In this document: one piece after another, positions 1 to 6,763 of the stretch
How the letters are laid out: each line of letters starts with the position of its first letter
Position numbering within the stretch: the stretch's first letter is position 1
Source: CAIOZW01 sp049317725
GTDB taxonomy: Bacteria > Acidobacteriota > Blastocatellia > RBC074
DNA length: 7,118 nt
Assembly: GCA_049317725.1 (NCBI GenBank)
Contig: JBMOHS010000191.1
Span: forward strand, 1 to 7,118
Reading direction: 5' to 3'
Position numbers and translations under genes: made by a program
The notes under the pieces: generated by a model
Seen by the model: only the letters and a program-made list of their open reading frames with translations
What the model was told of the DNA's origin: nothing
The model's database searches: none

Positions 1-446
1 AAACCAACAACGTTATCCTCCTCGGCAGCAAACGGTCCAATCCTTGGGTGGAACTGCTCGAACCCCGCATGAATTTCCGCTTCCATTACCCCGATGGCCA
101 GCGTGATCCCATCATCCTCAATACCAATCCTCGTCCGGGTGAGGAGAAGACCTACTTCTCCACGTTTCAAGATGCCCGATTCTCCGTCGTTGCCTACCTC
201 CCAACCCCCAGCCGAAACGGAGCCGTGCTCATCCTGCAAGGGGATAACGCCATCTCGACCGAGGCTGCCGGAGAGTTCATTTGCTCTGAAGAGCATCTCG
301 GCGCGTTCTTCGCCCAGATCGGGTACCCCTACCAATCCCCTGATCGCCCCGATCCTCCCTGGTTTGAAGTGCTTCTGCAAACTGAACAGCTACAAGGCGC
401 CACCCGGTCTTTCCGGGTTGTTGGATACCGGACCGCCAAAATGTAA
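1..446 (+). CDS. C-terminal fragment of an unnamed protein (5' end outside window)
   Basis: This reading frame is open from base 3 and stops with TAA at 444-446. It has no start of its own: the GTG at 48 and ATG at 69 lie inside continuous coding sequence, so the gene begins left of the window. The visible 147 residues begin TNNVILLGSKRSNPWVELLE and continue with MNFRF, then NPRPGEE, then VVAYLPTPSRNGAVLILQGD, and later TEAAGEF. The alternating hydrophobic strands and the Gly-Asp and Ala-Ala-Glu-Phe patterns suggest a compact alpha/beta domain. From memory, similar segments occur at the C-terminus of acidobacterial proteins that carry a transmembrane helix and sometimes a DNA-binding domain at the N-terminus, but I cannot verify this and assign no function. 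No membrane segment or catalytic motif is visible here. That this is a real gene rests on the long frame and the coherent protein composition. The alternative frame at 94-486 is Pro/Ser-rich and looks like a shadow. Confidence 0.75.
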   Translation, partial: TNNVILLGSKRSNPWVELLEPRMNFRFHYPDGQRDPIILNTNPRPGEEKTYFSTFQDARFSVVAYLPTPSRNGAVLILQGDNAISTEAAGEFICSEEHLGAFFAQIGYPYQSPDRPDPPWFEVLLQTEQLQGATRSFRVVGYRTAKM

Positions 447-496
447 TCCCCCTGTTTTACGGTCAATTCACCGCGAATTCACTTGATTGAAGGGGG

Positions 497-559
497 ATAG
501 GACCTATAGGACAGATAGGACGAATAGGATCCATAGGCTTTATAGGACAGATAGGTCCT
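497..559 (+). repeat. Left array: seven 9-bp ATAGGACNN repeats
   Basis: ATAGG begins at 497, 506, 515, 524, 533, 542 and 551, exactly 9 bp apart each time. The units are ATAGGACCT, ATAGGACAG, ATAGGACGA, ATAGGATCC, ATAGGCTTT, ATAGGACAG and ATAGGTCCT, so the core is constant and the last four bases vary. Because 9 is a multiple of 3, any frame through it gives a repetitive peptide (Arg-Thr-Asp-Arg type), which produces a spurious open frame at 487-795. The array lies between the stop of the upstream gene and the receptor start. It is a mirror partner to the array at 610-658. Confidence 0.9.
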
Positions 560-609
560 GGGTCAAGAAGGTTCTCTTTCACCCGAACTGTCACATTTGC
601 CTGAAGGAT

Positions 610-658
610 CCTATATGTCCTATTCGTCCTACCGGTCCTATCGGTCCTATCACCCTAT
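610..658 (-). repeat. Right array: six inverted 9-bp repeats facing the left array
   Basis: CCTAT (the complement of ATAGG) begins at 610, 619, 637 and 646, with CCTAC at 628, all in a 9-bp register; a sixth copy at 654 is 8 bp on. Read on the minus strand, the units are the same ATAGGACNN type as the left array. The longest exact match is 14 bp: 516-529 is the reverse complement of 618-631. In that register the flanking units also pair with few mismatches, giving an imperfect stem of roughly 40 bp around a loop of about 90 bases. The arm ends at the Shine-Dalgarno sequence of the receptor gene. Confidence 0.88.
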
Positions 659-659
659 C

Positions 660-664
660 GGAGG
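660..664 (+). promoter_or_regulatory. Ribosome binding site that fixes the TTG start of the receptor
   Basis: GGAGG at 660-664 is followed by a six-base spacer (TCAAGC) and then TTG at 671. This near-ideal site, together with the signal peptide that begins at that codon, supports TTG as the start although it is not ATG. The site directly abuts the right-hand repeat arm, so folding of the leader could affect its accessibility. Confidence 0.75.
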
Positions 665-670
665 TCAAGC

Positions 671-3600
671 TTGCAGAAAAGAACCAAACTCAACCAGAAG
701 ACCAGCGCCATCCTGCTGATCACCATTGCGATTCTTTTTGCGGAAATGGGTCATGCACAGACCTTTACGGGTACCATCACGGGCGTCGTCACTGATCAGG
801 CAGGGGCCCTGGTGGCGGACGCGCAGATCAGTTTGACGAGCGTGGCCACCGGGGAGGTTCGGGAACAGCGAAGCAACTCCGATGGGCGATTCAATTTTGC
901 CCAGTTACAGCCAGGGTTCTACTCCCTGCGGGTTGTGCAAGCGGGCTTCCGTGAGTACCAACAAACACGGCTTCAACTCCTCGCCAGCCAGACCCTGGAA
1001 ACCAATGTCGAGATGCAGACGGGAGCGGCCAGCGAGACCGTGACCATCTCCGCCAATCTGCAGCTCCTCGATACCCAGACCGCCAACCAGTCCTTCACCT
1101 TGGAATCGAAACAGGTCACGGAGTTGCCGCTGATCGGGCGCAACCCCTTCGCCCTCTTTCACACCCAAGCAGGAGTGGTCGCCCCGCGCACGGGGGTCTC
1201 GGGCTCGACCTCGGATCAGAATCAGAATCGCTTCTCGATCAACGGTGGACGGAGCATGTCGGTGCGGATTCTGGTCGATGGAATCCCGGTCGTCGCGGGG
1301 GATTGGGGAGGGTTGATCGCTTCACCCGGCGTCGATGCGGTCAGCGAATTCCAGATGCTCCGCAACACCTACGATGCCCAATACGGCCGAACTGCCGGGG
1401 CCGTCATCAACCTGACCACCAAGAGCGGCACACAAGAGTTTCACGGGACCGCCTTCGGGTACCTCCGCAACGACAACCTCGACGCCAACAGCTTCTTCAA
1501 CAACCGGAACCGGGTGGCCAAGCAGGAGTTCAAACGAGCCCAATTTGGCGGAACGATCGGGGGCCCCGTCTGGAAGAGCCGCAAACTTTATGGCTTCTTC
1601 GGGTATGAAGGGCTTCGTGACGGCTCGCCAGCCACCCGCATCTCCACCGTCCCGACCGAGCGGGAGCGCAATGGGGACTTTTCGCAGAGCTTCAATGTCA
1701 ATGGGACACCGATCACGATCTTCGATCCGGCGACAACCGTCGCCAATCCCGCGATCGCGGGCCGGTTCATTCGGACAGGCTTCACGGGAAACATCATTCC
1801 GTCAAATCGCCTCGATCCAGTAGCCGTTGCCGCCTTGCGACTGCTCCCTCTGCCCAACCGCCCGGGGAGAACCGCTGCCAATCTCGACAACTTCATCGGG
1901 GTCGGGACCAACATTAACAACAACGATCGGTACGATGCGAGAGTCGACTGGGTCGCGACCGAGAAGTACACCATCTTCGGTCGCTTCACGAGAGCTGCCC
2001 AGGAGTCGCGCCCAGCCGTCCTCTTCCCGATCGCGGGAGAGACGAACCGGGACTCCAACCAGCCGCGATTCATGGTCTCGATCGGAAACACCTGGACCAT
2101 CTCTCCCACCCTCATCCTCAACCTGCAGTTGGGTGGCGGCAAGTGGGTCGAAGGAAATGTCCCGAAGTTGACCGATTTCGATGCCACCACCCTCGGCTTC
2201 CCGGCAGCAATCGCGCGCTCGTTTGACGTGGCCGTTCCTCCCCAGTTCAACCTCGCCGACTACGCGACCATCGGAAATACGAACTACTCGGTGGCCGCCC
2301 GTTCGACGTGGAGCGTCCAGACCAATCTCAGCAAGCAGTTGGCCTCCCACTCCATCAAGTTTGGATACACTCTGGAAAATTACATTCTCGGCGTGAGCGA
2401 GACCCAGTCAGCCACCTTCAACTTCAACCGTTTCTTCACCGTCGGACCCGACCCAGATCTGCGAGGAGCAGTGACAGCGGGCAATACGATTGCCTCGTTC
2501 CTCCTCGGAGCTGGGGCGGGCGGGAACGCCCCCCGCAACGCACGCAACTACGCCAATCAGGCGTACCATTCGTGGTATATCCAGGACGCATGGAACGTCA
2601 ACTCCCGGTTGACCCTCAATGGCGGGCTGCGGTACGAGCTCCAGCGGGGTCGCACGGAACGGTACAACCGTCTCAATTACTTCGACTTCAACGCTGCGAG
2701 CCCCCTGGCCAGCGCCAGTGGCATCCAGGGACTCCGCGGAGGGCTCGTCTTTGTCAACGATGACAATCCCCACCAGTGGGATACCCCAACAACCGATCTC
2801 GCCCCTCGCGTCGGCCTTGCCTACAAGGTATCAGACCGGATCGTTGCCCGTGCCGGATATGGCATCTACTTCCAGCCCTCGGTCAACACCATCCCGATCG
2901 GAAACGACGGCTTCTCGATCACGACCGATTGGGTCTCGACCCTCGACAGTGGCCGGACGATCACCAATCCCCTGCGAAACGCCTTTCCCACCGGACTGAT
3001 CGAACCGACGGGTGCCTCCCTCGGGCTGGGAACCGCGGTGGGAACCTCGATCCGAACCTTCCAGAAAGATCGACCAACGCCCTATGTTCAGCAGTTCAGT
3101 GCTGACCTGCAGTGGGAACTGGGCCGGGGAGCTCTCCTCGAAGTTGGGTATGCCGGCTCGCAAGGTCGCCGACTGGCCTTTGGATTTGGTGGGTATGCGG
3201 GCGGAATGAACATCAACCAGATTCCCAGTTCGGCGCTCGCTCTTGGGACCGCGCTGCGAGAATCCGTGCCCAACCCCTTCTTCGGCGTCATTGCCCGAGG
3301 CCCGCTGGCAGCGCGGACCGTCGAGCGTCGGCAACTTTTGCGCCCGTATCCCCAATTCCTCGATGTCAATATCATCGATATGCCGGGAGCCTCCTCCAAC
3401 TTTAACGCCTTCACCGCTCGTTTCCAGAAGCGGTTCAGTGATGGAATGATGGTGGCGGTCTCCTACCAATACTCGAAAGCGATGGACAACTCTTCGGAGA
3501 ATCAGGGGTGGGAGGTCAGCGATCAGACCCGCAACTACTATGATCTCTCCGCGGAACGCTCGGTCAGTGCGCACGACATCCCGCAGAGCTTGGCCGTGAC

Positions 3601-4129
3601 CTATGTCTATGAGCTGCCCTTCGGGAAGGGGCGCAAGCTGGGCAACAACTGGCACCCCGTTGTCAATGCCATCGCCGGCGGGTGGCAGATGAATGCCATC
3701 TTCAAGGCCGACAGCGGCCTGCCCTTGATCTTCACTGCCCCGAACAACTCGTTCACCTTTGCGGCGACGCAGCAACCGAACATCCGCCCCGGTGCGGATC
3801 TACGGCTCGCCAATCGAACGATCGACCGGTGGTTCAACACCGACGCCTTCTCCCAACCCGCCGACTTCACGTTCGGCAATGCGCCTCGCTTCATCGACGA
3901 GGTCCGGTACAGTGGCACCAACAACTGGGATCTCGCCGTCGCCAAGAACTTCCGGCCCCTCGAGACGATGCGAATCCAATTCCGCGCGGAGATGTTCAAC
4001 GCCTTCAATCGGGTCCAATTTGGCCGGGCCAACTCGGCGTTCGGCAATCCCGCCTTTGGACGGGTCACTGGAACAGCTCCGGGAAACACGGCACGCACGA
4101 TCCAAATGGCCTTGCGAATCGAATTCTAA
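671..4129 (+). CDS. TonB-dependent outer-membrane receptor, Oar/Cna-B (carboxypeptidase-regulatory-like) type
   Basis: The 1152-residue product is probably an outer-membrane importer or ligand receptor energised by TonB. The start is TTG, with GGAGG six bases upstream. Residues 1-29 form a signal peptide: a basic N-terminus with KR, a hydrophobic stretch AILLITIAILFAEM, and likely cleavage at GHA|Q. Residues 34-116 form a carboxypeptidase-regulatory-like beta-sandwich (GTITGVVTDQAGALVADAQI, then SDGRFNFAQLQPGFYSLRV). Residues about 139-252 are the plug, with ELPLIGRNPF, INGGRSMSVRILVDGIPV and AGAVINLTTKSGT. The remainder is a beta-barrel rich in aromatic and Asn/Gly turns, ending in Phe (ALRIEF), the usual outer-membrane insertion signal. 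Length and order match the large acidobacterial and myxobacterial Oar-like receptors. In the phylum these are often proposed to take up glycans or peptides, but no SusD-like partner, TonB/ExbBD or degradative enzyme lies nearby, so the substrate is unknown. I do not see a clear TonB box. Transcription seems monocistronic, ending at the hairpin at 4164-4193. Confidence 0.93.
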   Translation: MQKRTKLNQKTSAILLITIAILFAEMGHAQTFTGTITGVVTDQAGALVADAQISLTSVATGEVREQRSNSDGRFNFAQLQPGFYSLRVVQAGFREYQQTRLQLLASQTLETNVEMQTGAASETVTISANLQLLDTQTANQSFTLESKQVTELPLIGRNPFALFHTQAGVVAPRTGVSGSTSDQNQNRFSINGGRSMSVRILVDGIPVVAGDWGGLIASPGVDAVSEFQMLRNTYDAQYGRTAGAVINLTTKSGTQEFHGTAFGYLRNDNLDANSFFNNRNRVAKQEFKRAQFGGTIGGPVWKSRKLYGFFGYEGLRDGSPATRISTVPTERERNGDFSQSFNVNGTPITIFDPATTVANPAIAGRFIRTGFTGNIIPSNRLDPVAVAALRLLPLPNRPGRTAANLDNFIGVGTNINNNDRYDARVDWVATEKYTIFGRFTRAAQESRPAVLFPIAGETNRDSNQPRFMVSIGNTWTISPTLILNLQLGGGKWVEGNVPKLTDFDATTLGFPAAIARSFDVAVPPQFNLADYATIGNTNYSVAARSTWSVQTNLSKQLASHSIKFGYTLENYILGVSETQSATFNFNRFFTVGPDPDLRGAVTAGNTIASFLLGAGAGGNAPRNARNYANQAYHSWYIQDAWNVNSRLTLNGGLRYELQRGRTERYNRLNYFDFNAASPLASASGIQGLRGGLVFVNDDNPHQWDTPTTDLAPRVGLAYKVSDRIVARAGYGIYFQPSVNTIPIGNDGFSITTDWVSTLDSGRTITNPLRNAFPTGLIEPTGASLGLGTAVGTSIRTFQKDRPTPYVQQFSADLQWELGRGALLEVGYAGSQGRRLAFGFGGYAGGMNINQIPSSALALGTALRESVPNPFFGVIARGPLAARTVERRQLLRPYPQFLDVNIIDMPGASSNFNAFTARFQKRFSDGMMVAVSYQYSKAMDNSSENQGWEVSDQTRNYYDLSAERSVSAHDIPQSLAVTYVYELPFGKGRKLGNNWHPVVNAIAGGWQMNAIFKADSGLPLIFTAPNNSFTFAATQQPNIRPGADLRLANRTIDRWFNTDAFSQPADFTFGNAPRFIDEVRYSGTNNWDLAVAKNFRPLETMRIQFRAEMFNAFNRVQFGRANSAFGNPAFGRVTGTAPGNTARTIQMALRIEF

Positions 4130-4163
4130 GGACGATCAAGGCTCCAACTTGCTATCCAGCAGA

Positions 4164-4193
4164 AAGGGCGGACTGTTTGACCAGTCCGCCCTT
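4164..4193. terminator. Terminator-like hairpin between convergent genes
   Basis: AAGGGCGGACTG (4164-4175) and CAGTCCGCCCTT (4182-4193) form a perfect 12-bp GC-rich stem with a six-base loop. It begins 34 bases after the receptor stop and lies about 85 bases past the stop of the convergent phosphatase gene. The U-tract is poor on both strands (CTTCTCC on plus, CTTTCTG on minus), so it may be an imperfect bidirectional intrinsic terminator. Confidence 0.65.
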
Positions 4194-4200
4194 CTCCATG

Positions 4201-4227
4201 TTTGTGGGGTTTGTGGGGTTTGTGGGC
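4201..4227 (+). repeat. Three tandem TTTGTGGGG units (9 bp)
   Basis: TTTGTGGGG at 4201-4209 and 4210-4218 is followed by TTTGTGGGC at 4219-4227. The array starts seven bases after the terminator-like hairpin, in the gap between convergent genes. The period equals that of the arrays upstream of the receptor but the sequence is unrelated. A short hairpin follows, with GCTGCC at 4242-4247 and GGCAGC at 4258-4263; it has no T-run on either side. Confidence 0.85.
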
Positions 4228-4278
4228 TTACTTTTGCGCCTGCTGCCTCTTGTCCTTGGCAGCGGGAGAGATCCTTGC

Positions 4279-4905
4279 CTAGTCGGCTAGCGGTGGGAGC
4301 AGACGGGGCTCTATTTCGAGGTGGCGGACACAATTGATCAGCTCGATCGAGAGTGGCCCCTCTTCGGGATAATCGAGCATATTGACACAAGTGTTGAACT
4401 GTCTGAGCTGGAGCGACTCACCGATCGAGCACCCCATCGCCTGCCCGAGCAATTGTCGGTTCCAACCTCCATGAGAGACCAGAAGAACCGTCTTTCCTGC
4501 CGCCTCTTGTTGTAGCCGCGACAGGAATTGGTCAATCCGCTCTTGGAGATCCCGGAAACTCTCGCCACCTTCCGGGCGAAAATCGACCGCCGGCTGGCCA
4601 CTGTTCGCCTCTGCCTCCCACAAGACGTGGCGGGGAAGGCCTTCATAAAGACCGACGCCACGCTCACGCAACTGCGGGTCGTAGATGACTGGAGCCGCTT
4701 GGTGGGCCGCGACATACCGGGCGGTCTCCACCACCCGACCGAGATCACTCGCATAGATGGCATCGAAGGGGATCTCCCGGAGCCGCTCCGCGACGCGCTC
4801 GGCTTGGGCGTGACCCAACTGCGTCAAAGTCCCCGGCCGATGCCCCTGGAGAATCCCGTGGAGGTTCTCCACCGTCTGACCGTGCCGGATGAAATAGATC
4901 TTCAT
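4279..4905 (-). CDS. Histidine phosphatase superfamily protein (phosphoglycerate mutase-like)
   Basis: The 208-residue cytosolic enzyme belongs to the branch-1 histidine phosphatase (dPGM-like) superfamily, which transfers or hydrolyses phosphate through a phospho-histidine. The protein opens with MKIYFIRHGQT, so Arg7-His8-Gly9 is the nucleophile motif. Further family residues are Arg57 in SDLGRVVETA, Glu81 in LRERGVGLYEG (the acid/base region), and His145 in LLVSHGGWNR, so the active site looks complete. The length is typical of small phosphatases such as the GpmB/CobC/PhoE-like groups. True cofactor-dependent mutases are longer (about 230-250), so a broad or specific phosphatase is more likely than a glycolytic mutase; the substrate is unknown. 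I chose ATG at 4905 because the catalytic strand begins there; an in-frame extension to 4965 adds only a Gly/Ala/Arg-rich stretch unlike the family. Upstream on the minus strand are GGAG (spacer 10) and GAAGG (spacer 3). The gene follows the helicase gene after 144 bases that include a hairpin, so it may or may not be cotranscribed with it. Confidence 0.9.
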   Translation of the reverse strand: MKIYFIRHGQTVENLHGILQGHRPGTLTQLGHAQAERVAERLREIPFDAIYASDLGRVVETARYVAAHQAAPVIYDPQLRERGVGLYEGLPRHVLWEAEANSGQPAVDFRPEGGESFRDLQERIDQFLSRLQQEAAGKTVLLVSHGGWNRQLLGQAMGCSIGESLQLRQFNTCVNMLDYPEEGPLSIELINCVRHLEIEPRLLPPLAD

Positions 4906-4973
4906 GAACCTTCTTCTCCGACGGCAGGCAGGGCCAGCCGCTCCCCCCGGAAAATCTTCCCCCAAAATAGCAA

Positions 4974-5024
4974 AGGGCTCACTCCGGAGGTGGCCAGGGT
5001 GGCACAGATTCCGGGGAGAGCCCT
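4974..5024 (-). terminator. Probable terminator or attenuator after the RNA helicase gene
   Basis: Arms at 4974-4987 (AGGGCTCACTCCGG) and 5011-5024 (CCGGGGAGAGCCCT) pair at 12 of 14 positions around a 23-base loop. On the minus strand the stem begins 25 bases after the helicase stop and is followed by TTGCTATTTT, a broken T-rich tract. It fits a moderate intrinsic terminator for the helicase gene, and lies within the 144-base gap (4906-5049) before the phosphatase gene. The large loop lowers confidence. Confidence 0.5.
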
Positions 5025-5049
5025 ATCCGCTGAGAGACAAGAACGAGGA

Positions 5050-6279
5050 TCAGCGCCCGTAGCGCGCTCGACGAACCGGCCGGAAAGGTCGGCGTGCTGG
5101 TGCCGCGAGTGCCGCCCCACCAGGCTTCCCAGCCGTCGTCGCCGCAAAGGTCAGCCCACCAAAGCCTGGCAACACCACCCGGTCGATCGACTGACCAGTC
5201 AATCGCTCGATCGCCACCATCGACAACTCATCGATGGGAGAGACCAGCGTGATTGCTTGACCGAGCTTTCCTGCCCGCCCTGTCCGGCCAATCCGGTGGA
5301 CATAGTCCTCCGGAGCCTCCGGAACATCGAAATTGATGACGTGCGAGACCGAATCGACATCGATTCCCCGCGCTGCAATGTCAGTTGCCACGAGGATGCG
5401 GTGCTGCCCGTCCTTGAACCCTTCGAGTGCTCCTTGGCGCTGGGCTTGGCTGCGGTCTGCGTGGATGCGGTTGACCTTGTGCCCACGCGCCAACAAGATG
5501 TGGGAGAGCCGCTCCGCGTTCCGGCGTGTCCGGGTGAAGACCAAGACGCGTGACTGCTCTTCCGCTTCGAGAAGGTGGAGAAGGAGAGCCGTCTTCGACT
5601 CGGTTGCGACCGAATAGGCCCGCTGCTCAACTGTCACTGCCGCCTGCCCGCGCGGGCTGACTTCGACCGTCGCCGGCTGCCGCATGGTCGTCCGCGCCAC
5701 CTGCTCGATCGCCGGTGAAAAGGTTGCTGAAAAGAGAAGCGTCTGTCGCCCAGCTGGCGTCTTCTCCAAAATTCGACGAATGTCTGGCCAGAAGCCCATG
5801 TCGAGCATCCGGTCGGCCTCGTCCAAGACCAGTGTCTCGATCCGAGCCAAACTCAATGACCGTCGCTCGAGGTGATCAAGCAACCGCCCTGGTGTGGCAA
5901 TCACTAGTGCTGGCGGGGATTGCAGCGCCTTCAATTGGCGATCCATCGACATTCCACCGACAAGAACCACGGCACGCAGATTTCGCACTGGGCAGAGGGA
6001 CTGAAAACTGGCTTCAATCTGTTGCGCGAGCTCCCTCGTCGGCGCAACGATCAGCGCCCGCACCCCAGGGGCACCCGCCGGCTTGCCTGACAAACGATGC
6101 AAAATCGGCAGAAGAAAAGCTGCCGTCTTTCCGGTGCCCGTCGCCGCGCACCCAATCAGATCCCGCCCCGTCAAGATCACCGGAATCGCCTGCTGCTGAA
6201 TCGGTGTCGGTTCGCGGAACCCTAGCGACTCGCATCTGGAGACCAGCTTCAGATCGAGCCCAAGTTGAGAAAATTCCAT
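5050..6279 (-). CDS. rhlE: DEAD-box ATP-dependent RNA helicase, RhlE type
   Basis: The 409-residue cytosolic helicase unwinds short RNA duplexes with ATP, with likely roles in ribosome assembly, RNA decay or cold adaptation. All core motifs are visible: Q-motif around GFREPTPIQQQAIP (Gln28), motif I AATGTGKT (45-52), Ia PTRELAQQ (80-87), Ib TPGRL (129-133), II DEAD (153-156), III SAT (184-186), IV region VLVFTRT (245-251), a HADRSQAQR segment (273-281), V ATDIAARGID (298-307) and VI HRIGRTGR (328-335). The sequence is closest in feel to RhlE: a short N-terminus (MEFSQLGLDLKLV) and a short basic tail with PARRPFRPVRRARYGR. I prefer ATG at 6279 because AAAGGAA (6284-6290 on the complement) sits just upstream at normal spacing; the in-frame TTG at 6300 would add seven residues outside the family. 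The gene lies 124 bases after the RNA-binding protein gene with a strong hairpin between, suggesting a shared transcript with attenuated readthrough. SrmB- or CsdA-like relatives are less likely given the short tail. Confidence 0.95.
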   Translation of the reverse strand: MEFSQLGLDLKLVSRCESLGFREPTPIQQQAIPVILTGRDLIGCAATGTGKTAAFLLPILHRLSGKPAGAPGVRALIVAPTRELAQQIEASFQSLCPVRNLRAVVLVGGMSMDRQLKALQSPPALVIATPGRLLDHLERRSLSLARIETLVLDEADRMLDMGFWPDIRRILEKTPAGRQTLLFSATFSPAIEQVARTTMRQPATVEVSPRGQAAVTVEQRAYSVATESKTALLLHLLEAEEQSRVLVFTRTRRNAERLSHILLARGHKVNRIHADRSQAQRQGALEGFKDGQHRILVATDIAARGIDVDSVSHVINFDVPEAPEDYVHRIGRTGRAGKLGQAITLVSPIDELSMVAIERLTGQSIDRVVLPGFGGLTFAATTAGKPGGAALAAPARRPFRPVRRARYGR

Positions 6280-6283
6280 GTAG

Positions 6284-6290
6284 TTCCTTT
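6284..6290 (-). promoter_or_regulatory. Ribosome binding site of the helicase gene
   Basis: On the minus strand AAAGGAA precedes CTAC and the ATG at 6279. It favours the ATG over the upstream in-frame TTG at 6300, which lies before this site. Confidence 0.65.
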
Positions 6291-6338
6291 GTGCGGACAA
6301 GGCGATTCAAGTCTGCCCTGTCTTGCCTGTTTCTTCAT

Positions 6339-6369
6339 CCGTTCCGGGGGAGATTCTCCCCCGGAACGG
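6339..6369. terminator. Strong 15-bp hairpin between the RNA-binding protein and helicase genes
   Basis: Bases 6339-6353 and 6355-6369 are perfect reverse complements about a single central base (T6354). The core is GTTCCGGGGGAGA facing TCTCCCCCGGAAC. It starts 34 bases after the RNA-binding protein stop and ends 59 bases before the helicase ATG. No T-run follows on either strand (minus tail ATGAAGAAACAGG), so it is not a classical intrinsic terminator. It may be a partial terminator, an RNA 3'-end stabiliser or a processing site. A direct repeat CCTGTCGG (6371-6378 and 6383-6390) lies beside it. Confidence 0.6.
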
Positions 6370-6403
6370 GCCTGTCGGCATTCCTGTCGGAAAGCCTGGT
6401 CGA

Positions 6404-6763
6404 CTAGTATCGCGAGCGACCGCCACCGAAGCCGCCACCGCCACGACCGCCGCCGCCACCACCGCCCGGACGACGATTCCCTCCGCCGCCACCGCCAAAG
6501 CCGCCCCCACGATCCTCGCGCGGGCGCGCCTCGTTGACCGTCAAGCTGCGGCCATCGATCTCCTTGCCGTTGAACTCGGCAATCGCGGCATTGCCCTCTT
6601 CCTTGGTCGACATCTCGACGAAGCCGAAGCCACGCGAACGACCGGTGTCCCGGTCACTGACCACGGAAGAAGACTCGACCGTGCCAACCTGGCTGAACAA
6701 CTCTTCCAGGTCCCCGCTCGTCGTCTGGAACGACAGATTCCCCACGTACAGTTTCATTGACAT
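6404..6763 (-). CDS. RRM-domain RNA-binding protein with glycine-rich tail
   Basis: The 119-residue protein has one RNA recognition motif and a Gly/Arg-rich tail, and should bind single-stranded RNA in the cytoplasm. The RRM spans about residues 4-80. RNP2 is LYVGNL (5-10) and RNP1 is RGFGFVEM (44-51), with the aromatic RNA-stacking positions present (Tyr6, Phe46, Phe48). After ARPREDR (about 79-85) the tail is mostly Gly with scattered Arg, Phe and Asn, ending GGGRSRY, like an RGG-type disordered region. This is the classic layout of small bacterial RRM proteins, best known from the cold-inducible Rbp proteins of cyanobacteria. The start at ATG 6763 (MSMK) has AGGGA seven bases upstream on the minus strand; the ATG at 6757 is an alternative. 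Just upstream a short palindrome, CTCCTGAGGAG on the minus strand (6777-6787), includes a second purine-rich site. The helicase gene follows, so the pair may act together in RNA remodelling; that partnership is an inference from context. Confidence 0.93.
   Translation of the reverse strand: MSMKLYVGNLSFQTTSGDLEELFSQVGTVESSSVVSDRDTGRSRGFGFVEMSTKEEGNAAIAEFNGKEIDGRSLTVNEARPREDRGGGFGGGGGGNRRPGGGGGGGRGGGGFGGGRSRY

Noticed and set aside
588..617. Promoter CTGTCA - 18 bp - TATATG before the receptor
   Set aside because: Each box matches the sigma-70 consensus at only about 4 of 6 positions and the second overlaps the repeat array; chance matches of this quality are common.
497..658. CRISPR array
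   Set aside because: The units are only 9 bp with no unique spacers of 25-40 bp and no cas genes; the halves face each other, unlike a CRISPR array.
487..795. Open frame of 102 residues across the 9-bp arrays
   Set aside because: Its first half is only translated repeat (Arg-Thr-Asp-Arg pattern) and it then overlaps the signal-peptide region of the receptor in another frame; the length results from the 9-bp period lacking stops.
1751..1760. GCGATCGC-type palindrome as a HIP1-like repeated signal
   Set aside because: CGATCG occurs often here but mostly as ordinary codons for Arg/Asp/Ile/Gly; the full octamer is too rare in the window to call a genome signature.
1588..2250. Minus-strand open frame of 220 residues
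   Set aside because: It is a shadow of the receptor with low-complexity composition and no domain.
2831..3775. Minus-strand open frame of 314 residues inside the receptor gene
   Set aside because: It is antisense to the well-supported beta-barrel, is rich in Arg/Gly/Asp with no recognisable domain, and is expected from high third-position GC.
4528..5553. Plus-strand open frame of 341 residues
   Set aside because: It runs antisense through the phosphatase, the intergenic hairpin and most of the helicase C-terminal half, whose motifs are unmistakable on the other strand.
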